64,000 nucleotides of DNA from Paenibacillus doosanensis (GTDB lineage: Bacteria > Bacillota > Bacilli > Paenibacillales > NBRC-103111), in assembly GCF_025060755.1 (NCBI RefSeq), contig NZ_JANYUY010000042.1, forward strand, positions 1-64,000, written 5' to 3'. Both the position numbers and the translations under genes were made by a program. The notes beneath the pieces were generated by a model, which had not been told where the DNA came from, ran no database searches, and saw nothing but the letters and a program-made list of their open reading frames with translations. Numbering within the stretch: the first letter of the stretch is position 1; each line of letters opens with the position of its first letter. Positions 51,434 to 60,689 of the stretch are shown in pieces.

Positions 51434-53455
51434 ATGGAGCATCTTCACATACAATATAACGGTTGGATCGTTCTCCTCTCCTTTATTATTGCCGTGCTGT
51501 CCTCATACTCCGCTCTTAATCTGGCCGGGAAAATATCCCGTGCCCGGGGCAAGAGCCGCATCGCCTGGCTGCTTGCCGGTTCCTGCGTCATGGGATGCGG
51601 CATATGGTCGATGCATTTTGTCGGCATGCTGGCGTTTCATCTTAACCTCTCCATCGATTACGATATTCCGGTCACCGTCCTGTCGGCTACAGCCGCCATC
51701 TTCGCTTCTTTCATCGCGCTGAGGGTAACGACCGATGCCCAGGCGAAAAAATGGCAGTTGGCCGCAGGCGGTTTGTTTATGGGCGGCGGCATCGTTGCCA
51801 TGCATTATACCGGCATGGCCGCCATGCGGACATCCGCAGAAATCCGCTACGATCCGTACCTATGGTGGCTGTCCGCGGTCATTGCGCTGGCGGCCTCCTA
51901 TGCGGCCCTGTATTTGTTCCGCAGGTTCCGGCTTTCGCCCGATCATAGCCGCTGGAAGCTGTTATCCTCCATCGTTATGGCGATAGCCATATGCGGCATG
52001 CACTACACCGGAATGGCCGCTGCCCGCTTCGTCCATCCGTCGCCGCCGCCTGCGGGGGCCGCGGGAGCGGAATCGACGCTGTTTCTGATCATCGGCGTCT
52101 CTCTAGCCACATTGTTCATATTAGCCGTCTCTTGGGGCGCCATTTTTTTCGACCGCCACGTATTGGAGAAAATGGCATACAGCGACCCGCTGACCGGTTT
52201 GGCCAATCGGCATGATCTCACGCGTTTTTTTGAAGAGCAATTCAAAGCGGAAAACGGAGGCGCCGTCTTTTTCATCGATCTGGACCGGTTCAAATCGATT
52301 AACGATACGCTCGGGCACGATATCGGCGACCTGCTGATCCGCGAAGTGTCCCGGCGGCTGCTGGAATGCTTGAGCGACCGGCAAACCGTGTTCCGGCTCG
52401 GAGGAGACGAGTTTCTGATCGCCTCGAAAGACGGATCGCCCGAAGCCGCGCACGCGTTGGCCGAACGGGTACTGCACAACATTAAGCGGCCTTACTTTAT
52501 TGAAGAAAACGAGCTGTACGTAACCTGCAGCATCGGCATCAGCCTTGCGCCGGAGCACGGAACGGACCGCTCGTCTTTGCTGAAAGCCGCCGACACCGCC
52601 ATGTATACCGCCAAATCGGCGGGCAAAAACCGCTTTCGCGTATTTGACGAGGAAATGGACCGGCATATGATCCGTAAGATGGAGCTGGAGAAAGATCTTC
52701 GCAAAGCTCTCGTGCACGGGGAATTTTTCGCCGTCTACCAGCCGAAGTGCGACGCCGCGAGCAACCGTACGGTCGGCATGGAAGCCCTGCTGCGCTGGAA
52801 CCATCCGACGCTGGGAGTCATCTCGCCGCTGGAATTTATTCCGATTGCCGAGGATACGGGGATGATCATCCCGATTACCCATTGGCTGCTTAAAGAAGTG
52901 TGCAGGCAAAACCGCCTCTGGCAGGACCGACAATGGATGCAAGTATGCATTTCCGTCAACATGTCCGTTCGGATGTTCGAGAGCCAATCGTTATACGATA
53001 TGGTCGAAGAAGCGTTAACCTTGGCCGGGTTGGAAGGACATTATTTGGAGCTTGAGATTACGGAGTCGATCGCCATGCACGATACCGAAGATACCGTAGA
53101 ACAGCTGCGGCGTTTGCGCCTGCTCGGCGTTCGCGTCTCACTGGACGACTTCGGCACCGGATACTCTTCGCTCGGTTCGCTCGACGAAATGCCGGTCGAT
53201 ACGTTGAAAATCGATCAGGCCTTTGTCCGCAAAAGTCAAATATCGTCCAAGCAGGCGATTATCAGCAACATTATCGCCATCGCCAAAAACTTGAACATGG
53301 AAGTCGTGGCGGAAGGCGTTGAAACGGAAGAGCAAATCCGGTTTCTCCAGTCGCAGGGCTGCCATGTCATGCAGGGCTATTATTACGGCAAGCCGATGAC
53401 CGCCGACGAAATCGGCACGCGTTATCACAAAGCTCCGGCGGGATCGCGTTTTTGA
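51434..53455 (+). CDS. MHYT-GGDEF-EAL cyclic-di-GMP enzyme
   Basis: A 673-residue protein with an N-terminal seven-span MHYT sensor domain (repeated MHFVGM/MHYTGM motifs near 56, 116 and 182), a GGDEF domain (RLGGDEFL at 321-328, both catalytic Glu residues kept) and an EAL domain (EALLRW starting at 450, with LELEITES, DDFGTGYSS, KIDQAF and VVAEGVETEEQ kept). All catalytic residues look intact, so it could both make and break cyclic-di-GMP. MHYT domains are thought to bind copper and sense gases; it sits next to csoR, divergently, which fits a copper link. RBS is weak. Confidence 0.93.
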   Translation: MEHLHIQYNGWIVLLSFIIAVLSSYSALNLAGKISRARGKSRIAWLLAGSCVMGCGIWSMHFVGMLAFHLNLSIDYDIPVTVLSATAAIFASFIALRVTTDAQAKKWQLAAGGLFMGGGIVAMHYTGMAAMRTSAEIRYDPYLWWLSAVIALAASYAALYLFRRFRLSPDHSRWKLLSSIVMAIAICGMHYTGMAAARFVHPSPPPAGAAGAESTLFLIIGVSLATLFILAVSWGAIFFDRHVLEKMAYSDPLTGLANRHDLTRFFEEQFKAENGGAVFFIDLDRFKSINDTLGHDIGDLLIREVSRRLLECLSDRQTVFRLGGDEFLIASKDGSPEAAHALAERVLHNIKRPYFIEENELYVTCSIGISLAPEHGTDRSSLLKAADTAMYTAKSAGKNRFRVFDEEMDRHMIRKMELEKDLRKALVHGEFFAVYQPKCDAASNRTVGMEALLRWNHPTLGVISPLEFIPIAEDTGMIIPITHWLLKEVCRQNRLWQDRQWMQVCISVNMSVRMFESQSLYDMVEEALTLAGLEGHYLELEITESIAMHDTEDTVEQLRRLRLLGVRVSLDDFGTGYSSLGSLDEMPVDTLKIDQAFVRKSQISSKQAIISNIIAIAKNLNMEVVAEGVETEEQIRFLQSQGCHVMQGYYYGKPMTADEIGTRYHKAPAGSRF

Positions 53456-53470
53456 AAAAAATATCTCTTT

Positions 53471-53497
53471 ACCCCCGGCAATCCGCTGCCGGGGTAT
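53471..53497 (+). terminator. Rho-independent terminator after the MHYT-GGDEF-EAL gene
   Basis: CCCCGGCA-ATCCGC-TGCCGGGG, an 8-bp stem, followed by TATTTC. It is about 16 bases after the stop. Confidence 0.7.
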
Positions 53498-53526
53498 TTC
53501 GGCTGCCAACGCCGCACAAAACGCGC

Positions 53527-53575
53527 CAACAGCCTTGATAACGCAGTCCCGCTTCGCGCATTATCAAGGCTGTTG
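53527..53575. terminator. Hairpin after the Gfo/Idh gene
   Basis: AACAGCCTTGATAA pairs with TTATCAAGGCTGTT, a perfect 14-bp stem around a GC-rich loop, between the convergent EAL and Gfo/Idh genes. Confidence 0.75.
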
Positions 53576-53628
53576 TTGCTTCGTGCACATGTCTCAGGCC
53601 CTGCGCTCGGCGAAAGACGGCGCCGGCG

Positions 53629-54651
53629 TTACAGCTTCACCTTGCGTCCTTCCTTGGCGCTCTCCAGCGCCCCGTACACCATCGCCATACTCTTGATATT
53701 GTCGGTGCAGTACGTCTCCGGTCTGCGCCCCTCGACCAGCGCGGCGAACATCTCATCCAGGCAGCCGGCATGGCCGCTGCGGCCGTTCCAGCTAAGCTCC
53801 GCCTCCACTCGGCGGAAGCGGCTGCCGCCTGCACCGGCCTGCTCTTCCGCCGTCAGCAGCACTTCCGCAATCGGTGCCGTCGCCCCGTCCCAGATCGCCG
53901 TACCGCGACTCCCGTTCACGCGCCACTGCGCCTCCCAGGAAGTCGGGCTGCCTTCCGCGCACCAAGAGCCGCGGTAGCAGAATACGCCTCCGTCGGCATA
54001 CTCGAAAATGCATATCGCCGCGGCATTGCCCGCGTACCAGGAGCCGGCCGGGTTAAATTCATGGCAGTAGACCGACACCGGGTCTTTGCCGGTAATGAAG
54101 CGGGCCTGATCGAACGTATGGATGGCCATATCGAGCAGCAGCGGACTGTCCATCGCATCGCGGAAGCCGCCGAAATGCGGTCCGAGGAAAAAGTCCGCAT
54201 TCACAAACCCGATCTCGCCGATGCCGGAATGAGCGATCACATCACGAAATGCGCGAATTTGCGGCAAATAGCGTCGGTTTTGCATCACCGCATACGTGCG
54301 GCCCTCCCGTTCCGCCAGAGCGACAAGACGGCGTGCCTGCTCCATGGACGTCGTCATCGGCTTCTCTCCGAACACGTCGCAGCCGAGTTCCAGCGCAGCG
54401 CTCGTCACCGCGAAATGGCTCTCCGGGATCGTCACGTCGAAGACGAGATTCGCCCCGGTTTCGGTAATCGCCTGACGAACATCGTCATAAATACCGCAGC
54501 GGATACCGTATCGCTCTGCCATTGCGGCAGCGCTTTCTTTTCGAATGTCGACCATAGCTACGATTTGCGAATCTTCCCGCTGAAGCGAATGCTCGATCCA
54601 AGCTTTGGACATGCTGCCGCAGCCGATCACGGCAATTCGGAATGTGGACAT
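53629..54651 (-). CDS. Gfo/Idh/MocA-family NAD(P)-dependent dehydrogenase
   Basis: A 340-residue sugar-type oxidoreductase with the Rossmann motif IGCGSMSKAW (9-18), the EKP element in FGEKPMTTS (about 95-103) and a C-terminal alpha/beta domain with DMAIHTFDQARF, the site of the catalytic His. The reaction would be oxidation or epimerisation of a sugar or inositol-like substrate. Genes on either side do not show the pathway. AGGAGG precedes the ATG. It is divergent from the phytoene-desaturase-like gene with a 380-base gap. Confidence 0.88.
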   Translation of the reverse strand: MSTFRIAVIGCGSMSKAWIEHSLQREDSQIVAMVDIRKESAAAMAERYGIRCGIYDDVRQAITETGANLVFDVTIPESHFAVTSAALELGCDVFGEKPMTTSMEQARRLVALAEREGRTYAVMQNRRYLPQIRAFRDVIAHSGIGEIGFVNADFFLGPHFGGFRDAMDSPLLLDMAIHTFDQARFITGKDPVSVYCHEFNPAGSWYAGNAAAICIFEYADGGVFCYRGSWCAEGSPTSWEAQWRVNGSRGTAIWDGATAPIAEVLLTAEEQAGAGGSRFRRVEAELSWNGRSGHAGCLDEMFAALVEGRRPETYCTDNIKSMAMVYGALESAKEGRKVKL

Positions 54652-55031
54652 GTGGGTTCCTCCTGCATTCAGTCCTTCCGAGGACGTAATAATAGTTTAA
54701 GTATACTGCAATCATACTGGAACAAGCCGCTCCTGTCTGTATTCCATTTGGCTTTATTTATATATCTTTATGGCATCATTGTCCCCGCAGCCATGTACAT
54801 GGCGCAAGCCGCCGATCGGGAAGGTGCCTCCTAGCGGCCACAGACGGTAGGTCCGTTGACACGCGGACGGCTCCCGAAGCGGGATTCCCCATCCCTTTTT
54901 CACCGCCATTCGGCTTTCGACGTGGTTCTTCTCTATCATTTTGTCGAAAAATAAGAGTTTTCGTAGGATAAAAGTCGTGGTATAAATAGATTAAGTCAGT
55001 TAACAGAATATGACAGGGGTGGAAATAAGGA
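54652..55031. other. 380-base gap with no supported gene
   Basis: Divergent upstream regions of the Gfo/Idh and flavoprotein genes. The region is mixed in composition; no promoter pair, repeat or hairpin stood out beyond AT-rich stretches at 54755-54780 and 54945-55010. Confidence 0.4.
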
Positions 55032-56669
55032 ATGAAGAAGAAAGTGGCCGTTCTCGGGGGAGGCGTAGCCGGGATGAGTGCGGCCCATGAGCTGGTAGAG
55101 CGCGGTTTTGATGTAGCGGTGTACGAAATGAAGCGGATTCCCGGAGGAAAGGCGCGTTCCATGGCGGTTCCGGGCAGTGGAACGGATGGACGCAAAGACT
55201 TGCCGGGCGAACATGGCTTTCGGTTTTTCCCAAGGTTTTATAAGCATATCGTAGACACGATGGAGCGAATCCCGTACGGCAGCAATAAAAAGGGCGTAGC
55301 CGACAACCTGGTGGAAGGGACCCGTCTTGGCCTGGCCCGAATCGATGATGCGCCCGTCGAATTCGTCACGGAATTTCCGACCTCGATATCGGATATAAGA
55401 GCGTTATTTCAATCGCTGTTCGATAATCATCTCGGCTTGTCGGAGGAGGAAGTCGATCATTATTTGGCGCGAGTTTGGCAAGTAATGACCAGCTGCAATG
55501 CGCGCAGAAGCGAAGAATACCAGAATATCCCCTGGTGGACGTTCATCGAGGCCGATCAGCAATCCGCCAACTTCCGGCGCGTCTTCACCGGAATGACGCG
55601 CATTCTCGTGGCCGCCAAAGCCAGGGAAGCGAATACGGCCACCGTCGGCACTATCGGAGCGCAAATTATGCTCGACATGGTGCTGCCCGGAGGCAGTGCC
55701 GACAGGCTGCTGAACGGGCCTACGAATGAAGTGTGGATTCAGCCTTGGCTTGAATATTTGCGCCAATCCGGCGTCGATTACCATCTGAACGCCAAGGTGG
55801 AGCGGATCGATTGCCGCGACGGCGTCATTACCGGGGCAACGGTCACCGAGTCCGGACAAACCTACGAGGTGCAAGCCGATTACTACATAGCGGCCTTCCC
55901 GGTCGAGGTTATGGCCCAGTTCATTACCGGCGAGATGCTGACAGCCGATCCGACCTTGGGACGGATTAAGGAGTTGGCCGAGGATGTCGATTGGATGAAC
56001 GGAATTCAATTTTATTTGAAGGAAGATGTGCCGGTTATTCACGGCCATATGATCTATATGGATTCGCAGTGGGCGCTCACATCGGTTTCGCAGAAGCAGT
56101 TCTGGCCGCATGTCGATCTTAGCGAATACGGCGACGGCGACGTGCACGGCATTTTATCGGTCGATATCTCCGACTGGGAGGCGCCCGGAGCTCTGTTCGG
56201 CAAAAGCGCCCGGCACTGCACGCGCGAAGAAATTATGCAAGAGGTATGGCATCAGCTGGGGTCCAGCTTGAATGTGAGCGGACGCGTCTTGCTGGAGGAC
56301 GACAATCTTCATTCATGGTTCCTTGACGAAGATATCCACCTGCCGAATCCGGACGGCGTAGCGGTCAATCTCGAACCGCTGCTCATTAACAAAGTATATA
56401 CGTGGGAAAAGCGCCCCAACGCCTACACCGGCATCGCGAATCTGTTTCTGGCTTCCGATTATGTCAGAACGAACACCGATCTTGCCACCATGGAGGGAGC
56501 CAACGAAGCGGCGCGCAGAGCGGTTAACGCCATATTGGAAGCGTCCGGCTCCAAGGAGCCTCACTGTGAAATATGGGACATGTATCAATTCAGCCTGCTG
56601 ACGCTTCAGCGCTTGCATGACGAATCCCGCTTCCGCAAAGGGTTGCCTTGGGACGGAGAAATGTTCTAA
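55032..56669 (+). CDS. FAD-dependent phytoene-desaturase-like oxidoreductase
   Basis: A 545-residue flavoprotein of the amine oxidase/phytoene desaturase superfamily: the FAD-binding GGGVAGMSAAHEL (8-20), ERGFDVAVYE, PGGKARS and the substrate-side GEHGFRFFPRFYKHI. Its closest visible relatives are squalene/hydroxysqualene and carotenoid-type desaturases; the C-terminal segment (SDYVRTNTDLATMEGANEAARRAVNAI) is the FAD-binding end of the family. No other carotenoid or hopanoid gene is nearby, so the substrate is unknown. AGGGGTGG and TAAGGA precede the start. Confidence 0.85.
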   Translation: MKKKVAVLGGGVAGMSAAHELVERGFDVAVYEMKRIPGGKARSMAVPGSGTDGRKDLPGEHGFRFFPRFYKHIVDTMERIPYGSNKKGVADNLVEGTRLGLARIDDAPVEFVTEFPTSISDIRALFQSLFDNHLGLSEEEVDHYLARVWQVMTSCNARRSEEYQNIPWWTFIEADQQSANFRRVFTGMTRILVAAKAREANTATVGTIGAQIMLDMVLPGGSADRLLNGPTNEVWIQPWLEYLRQSGVDYHLNAKVERIDCRDGVITGATVTESGQTYEVQADYYIAAFPVEVMAQFITGEMLTADPTLGRIKELAEDVDWMNGIQFYLKEDVPVIHGHMIYMDSQWALTSVSQKQFWPHVDLSEYGDGDVHGILSVDISDWEAPGALFGKSARHCTREEIMQEVWHQLGSSLNVSGRVLLEDDNLHSWFLDEDIHLPNPDGVAVNLEPLLINKVYTWEKRPNAYTGIANLFLASDYVRTNTDLATMEGANEAARRAVNAILEASGSKEPHCEIWDMYQFSLLTLQRLHDESRFRKGLPWDGEMF

Positions 56670-56867
56670 GCCGTTTGCGCTTGCGTTACGGTCGAAAGGC
56701 AACCCCCCTGCCGGTCAGACTCCCGTCTGCAGGCAGGGTGCTGTTAGTACACAACGGTTCGTTGCCGCCGCATAATCGGCTTGGAGCAGCGAAGCCGCCG
56801 AAGGCGAGCCCGGCGCCCGCAAGGCTTGCATAGCGTCCTACGCTTCCGGACCGCCGCAAGCTTCCGT

Positions 56868-57392
56868 CTACCAGCCCATTCGTTCGCGAAGCCGGGTAAT
56901 ATGCGCGGTATGATGCTTGCCGTGCCAGGCATAAGTGCCCAAATTCACATCAAGCCGTATGATGCCCGAAGCAGGATGGAACAGCGTACGCTCCCAAGCT
57001 TTCTCATCCAGCGAGCGAAGAAGCAGCGCCCAGCGTTCATGCAGCGAATCCAGAAGCGCCAACGATAGCTCTATCGGGGCTTGTCTCGTATCGGCAAGCT
57101 CCGCCCACGCAGCTTCGTCATATGGCTTGACGGTCGGCTGCTCCTCCGTCAGCGCGAGCTTGAAGCGGATCAGACTGTTCATATGGCTGTCCGCCAAATG
57201 ATGGACGACCTGCTGAGAACTCCAGCCTCCCGGCCGATAAGGTTCGTTAAGCTGCTGCGCATTTAATCCGCTTACTGCATGTCTCAGCAGTCCGGGCAGC
57301 GCCTCGATATCCTGAATCCACTTGTTCCGCTGATCCGCGGAAATCTCCCCTTCCCATGCAAATGCACCGATAGGATAACGCAAATCATCCAT
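56868..57392 (-). CDS. YfiT-like DinB-fold metal-dependent protein
   Basis: A 174-residue four-helix-bundle protein of the DinB/YfiT type. The three likely metal ligands are His64 or His65 (VHHLADSH) and His157 and His161 (WHGKHH), with the same four-residue spacing as in YfiT. Bacillus relatives are bacillithiol-S-transferases or putative metal-dependent hydrolases. The start at 57392 follows AAGGAGG; an earlier start adds 17 residues. Another DinB-fold gene is at 58603. Confidence 0.87.
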   Translation of the reverse strand: MDDLRYPIGAFAWEGEISADQRNKWIQDIEALPGLLRHAVSGLNAQQLNEPYRPGGWSSQQVVHHLADSHMNSLIRFKLALTEEQPTVKPYDEAAWAELADTRQAPIELSLALLDSLHERWALLLRSLDEKAWERTLFHPASGIIRLDVNLGTYAWHGKHHTAHITRLRERMGW

Positions 57393-57531
57393 CTTTCGCC
57401 GCCTCCTTATTTCACTGTAATTTCCGTAGTATAACCGGTGCAAATCATCTCAGGCAAGAGCGATTCGATGCCCGGGTATCGCCCGGGTTCCGGCAGCTCC
57501 CCTCCGTTTGCGATCGTCCCGCGCCGGCATC

Positions 57532-57867
57532 CTAGTCGCTTCCGCCTCCTCCCCCGTCTCCGCCTCCGCTGTCCCCTCCGGAACTTCCGCTGTCGGATGA
57601 GGAGTGCCCGTGACTGTCGCCGTGATGATGACCGCTATGATGATGCCCATGGTGATGTCCATGGTGGTGGTGATGCCGGTGGGCATGATCGTCGTCGCTG
57701 GAGAACATGTAGCTGCTGCTGTTATGAGAAGAATTCCAATCGTCCGTACGACGACTGCGGTTGCGCCGCCGATTTCTGGAGCTTGCTCCGGATATCAGAT
57801 TAAATAATATGATGGCGAATACGACGATAACGAACATTGAAAAAATCCCTGTTCCCATTGTATCCAC
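57532..57867 (-). CDS. His-rich small membrane protein
   Basis: A 111-residue protein with one membrane span (about 7-26), an Arg-rich juxtamembrane segment (RNRRRNRSRR), a stretch of about 20 His residues interrupted by Gly (63-84), and a Ser/Gly/Asp-rich end. It looks like a cell-surface metal-binding or metal-storage protein. Such His/Gly/Ser tails are seen in metal chaperones and some cell-wall proteins. It has a GGAGTGGATACA site upstream. No transporter or metal regulator is adjacent; csoR is 6 kb away. Confidence 0.7.
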   Translation of the reverse strand: MDTMGTGIFSMFVIVVFAIILFNLISGASSRNRRRNRSRRTDDWNSSHNSSSYMFSSDDDHAHRHHHHHGHHHGHHHSGHHHGDSHGHSSSDSGSSGGDSGGGDGGGGGSD

Positions 57868-58063
57868 TCCTTTCTTTCCCCTATTAATGGAAGGTTATGG
57901 ATACCTTCATGTATACCCATTGTAACGGAGCCTTGCGGATGATGCAAAAAATTCGGGTGGCGGGCGGCGATCCGGGGCTGCCAAGCCTTTTTCCGGCATT
58001 CGTGGTATACTGGCTGTACCGAAATTTTCTAGATAAGTTTATGATAGCGAAGGAGACCTTGCA

Positions 58064-58504
58064 ATGAATCAAACTTCCCATGTCACTACACAGCAGCAGC
58101 TTCATCAATGTCTCGACATCCGAAAAAAGGTGTTCGTCATCGAGCAGCAGGTCGATGAAAGCCTGGAAATAGACGAGTTCGACGAAACCCCGCAGTCCTG
58201 CTGCCATGTGCTGTACGAAATGGACGGACAACCGGCGGCAACCGGGCGGATGCGCCCGTACAAGAGCGACACGATGAAGCTCCAGCGAATCGCCGTTTTG
58301 AAGGAAGCCCGCGGCACCGGAGCCGGCAGAGCCATCGTCACCGCATTGGAAGAGGAAGCCCGCCGCCTCGGCTATGCTTATACGCTTCTGGACGCGCAAT
58401 GCCAAGCGGAACCGTTCTACCTTAAGCTCGGTTACGTTACCGTCTCCCCGGAAACCTTCCTCGATGCAGGCATTCCCCACGTCAGGATGACCAAGAAGCT
58501 GTAA
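58064..58504 (+). CDS. GNAT-family N-acetyltransferase
   Basis: A 146-residue acetyltransferase. The acetyl-CoA loop is ARGTGAGRAIV (about 84-94, R/QxxGxG/A pattern) after the beta4 strand LQRIAVL, and LGYAYTLLDAQCQAEPFYLKLGY (about 104-126) is the usual beta5 and C-terminal helix. The N-terminal part (VFVIEQQVDESLEIDEFDE) is that of the ElaA/YitI-like subgroup. AAGGAGACC precedes the ATG. Substrate unknown. Confidence 0.9.
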   Translation: MNQTSHVTTQQQLHQCLDIRKKVFVIEQQVDESLEIDEFDETPQSCCHVLYEMDGQPAATGRMRPYKSDTMKLQRIAVLKEARGTGAGRAIVTALEEEARRLGYAYTLLDAQCQAEPFYLKLGYVTVSPETFLDAGIPHVRMTKKL

Positions 58505-58517
58505 TTCCTATGCATTG

Positions 58518-58557
58518 AAAAAAACCAGTCCGCTTGCTTTCACGGCGACTGGTTTTT
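58518..58557. terminator. Bidirectional terminator
   Basis: AAAAACCAGTC pairs with GACTGGTTTTT. It ends both the GNAT gene (plus) and the DinB-like gene (minus). Confidence 0.85.
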
Positions 58558-58602
58558 GATGTATTGATGCGCATGGATAGGCTGGGCGTCAAGACGGCGA
58601 GC

Positions 58603-59106
58603 TTACTTGGCATACCAGTATAACGCATACTCGGTCATGGTGGAGGCATGCCCCATTTGCCGCAGCATCGCCGTAACGTTGCCGCGATGGTAAGTCGCGT
58701 GATTGACCACTTGCAGCACGATCTCCGACAAGCTCTTTTCGCAGACTCCGGCATACGGATTATCGAGGACGATCGTTCGTTCCATGCTGTCCTGCCGCTT
58801 GAAAAACGCCTTATACCGTTCCGACAGCTCCATCATCATGGCCTCCAACTCTTCAATGCTTGCCGCCTCCGCTTGCTCCTTCACTTCGTTGGCTGCGGCA
58901 ATCGCCTCTCTCATGTCCGTTCCGGACAAAATGCTCAGCCAAGTGGAATCGACAATGTAAATATGAGCCATCGCAAACGAGACGGATGGAAGTACGCTCT
59001 GCACCTGCTGCCGGTACACTTCCCGAGGCAGCTCCTTCAGCCGGCCAAGCATCGTCTTATTGGCCCATACATGATAATCGTACATATCCAGCGCCGCTTG
59101 CGTCAT
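58603..59106 (-). CDS. DinB-family protein
   Basis: A 167-residue DinB-fold protein; likely metal ligands are His48 (AHIYIVD) and the His pair in NHATYHRG (about 139 and 143). The start at 59106 follows AAGGAGGTC; a longer frame adds 21 residues. Bacillus DinB homologues are putative metal-dependent thiol transferases and their function here is unknown. It converges on the GNAT gene. Confidence 0.87.
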   Translation of the reverse strand: MTQAALDMYDYHVWANKTMLGRLKELPREVYRQQVQSVLPSVSFAMAHIYIVDSTWLSILSGTDMREAIAAANEVKEQAEAASIEELEAMMMELSERYKAFFKRQDSMERTIVLDNPYAGVCEKSLSEIVLQVVNHATYHRGNVTAMLRQMGHASTMTEYALYWYAK

Positions 59107-59258
59107 CTGATACGACCTCCTTGAACCCTGCCCTGCAGGGTTTACTTTTTCCTTACGAGTTGACTTCATTATATCACGCCAACCCTGACAGCTGTCTGTC
59201 AGCAGGGAACGCTTCGATTCCGACGCTTAGCATGGTTCTCCGATAGAGCCGATAAAGG

Positions 59259-59320
59259 GTTGGATCAACGTAAGCGGTCGACTTTGCAGACGGATTTCCC
59301 CCGCTTGATCGGTTCGAAAC
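59259..59320. repeat. ~40-bp dispersed element, copy 3
   Basis: GTAAGCGGTCGACTTTGCAGACGGATTTCCCCCGCTT, 32 of 37 positions identical to the copy at 30141. AAGCGG and CCGCTT ends are complementary. It lies next to the terminator of the Gfo/Idh gene at 59385. Confidence 0.7.
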
Positions 59321-59324
59321 AAAA

Positions 59325-59355
59325 AATTCCCCGCAGCCTTGTAGCTACGGGGAAA
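59325..59355 (-). terminator. Terminator of the second Gfo/Idh gene
   Basis: On the minus strand TTCCCCGTAGC pairs with GCTGCGGGGAA and is followed by TTTTTTG. Confidence 0.85.
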
Positions 59356-59384
59356 CGAGCTTCATTATAATGATGATCCCGCCA

Positions 59385-60458
59385 TTACAGCTCGGGTATG
59401 ACGATATCGACTTCCCGCTTCAGCGCGCTTGATCTTAAAATACCGTCGATAATCGCCTGGTTGCGGATAATTTCCGAGCCCGGAATCGGCGCAGGGCGCC
59501 CTTCCTGGACAGCGGAGACGAAATCGCGGATTTTTTCATAAAAAATATTGACCTGGTGCTGCTTAACGGGGATCGGGCTCTCCGTCTGATGACCGGCGAT
59601 ATCGTGATACAACGCAATGGAAGTAATCCCGCCATCCCATGCCCCGCTGCCGGAAGGGGTTACCTTCAAGCCGGCGTCGGTACCGAGGAAAAGGGTCGGA
59701 CCCAGCGTATCCATGTGCATCGCCCAGCCGATTTTGAAATTGACGACCAGATCGCGCTCGAAGCGAATCATCGCCATGCCGAAATCTTCCACCTCAAAGC
59801 GATTCGCCTGCGGATGGTACTTCGGATTCGTCCCGAAATGATTGCTCGTCGTGGCCGAGACGGTAATCGGCTTCGGATAACCGAGCGCATTCAGCACCAT
59901 ATCCAGCGAATAGCAGCCGATGTCGGCCAGCGCCCCCGCTCCCGCCAGCTCCTTGGATATAAACGTTCCTTGCGGCATCCCGCGTCTTCGCCCGCCGCCG
60001 GTCTGCACGTAATACACATTGCCGAGCTGTCCCGAACGAACGATATCCCGCACCGCCTGCATGTTCGGATCGTAACGAGGCTGGAAGGCCACGGACAGCA
60101 TCCGGTCCGCCCGCTTCGCGGCCTGCACCATCTCGACCGCCTGCTCCAGGGTGACGGACATCGGCTTCTCTACCAGCACATGCTTGCCGGCCTGCAAAGC
60201 GTCGATGCTCGTAGCGCCATGCGATACGTTCGGAGTGCATACGCTGACTCCGTCCAGATCAAGCTCCAATAACCTGTGATGATCGTCGAAGCCCTGCGCT
60301 CCCGCCAGCTCATGGCGAGCGATGAATTCCTCCGCTTTACCGGGAATAATATCCGCTACCGCAGCTACTTCCACATCCTCCATCTGCTTGTACGCTCTAA
60401 CGTGAGCTCCGGCGATGCCGCCGCTTCCGATTATCCCGATTTTCAACCGCTTGGCCAT
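59385..60458 (-). CDS. Gfo/Idh/MocA-family dehydrogenase, second gene
   Basis: A 357-residue NAD(P)-dependent oxidoreductase with GIIGSGGIAGAHVRA (8-22) as the Rossmann motif, VLVEKPMSV (about 93-101) and the C-terminal Gfo/Idh domain with ADIGCYSLDMVLNAL, which carries the catalytic Lys/His/Asp group. Such enzymes act on sugars or cyclitols. It is the last of a minus-strand group with an AraC regulator to the right, so may be regulated by it. Not closely similar to the gene at 53629 beyond the family motifs. Confidence 0.88.
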   Translation of the reverse strand: MAKRLKIGIIGSGGIAGAHVRAYKQMEDVEVAAVADIIPGKAEEFIARHELAGAQGFDDHHRLLELDLDGVSVCTPNVSHGATSIDALQAGKHVLVEKPMSVTLEQAVEMVQAAKRADRMLSVAFQPRYDPNMQAVRDIVRSGQLGNVYYVQTGGGRRRGMPQGTFISKELAGAGALADIGCYSLDMVLNALGYPKPITVSATTSNHFGTNPKYHPQANRFEVEDFGMAMIRFERDLVVNFKIGWAMHMDTLGPTLFLGTDAGLKVTPSGSGAWDGGITSIALYHDIAGHQTESPIPVKQHQVNIFYEKIRDFVSAVQEGRPAPIPGSEIIRNQAIIDGILRSSALKREVDIVIPEL

Positions 60459-60689
60459 CGTTTCGTCCTCCTTATACTTTCATCCGCTCCGCTAATATGA
60501 CACTGCATTTTCGGAGCGAACCTCATTTAGCCAAATCTTATCACGGTTCGGGCATGCGTCCTATTGCAAATAGGCGACAGGCCGTTGCAACATTGCGACA
60601 TGGCGGAAGAGACTGCTTCCCGCCTTGCTATATTTTTGGCCGGAAAATGCCTTATAACGACGCGTTAGAGTGGGAATCATCTCCGCCAG

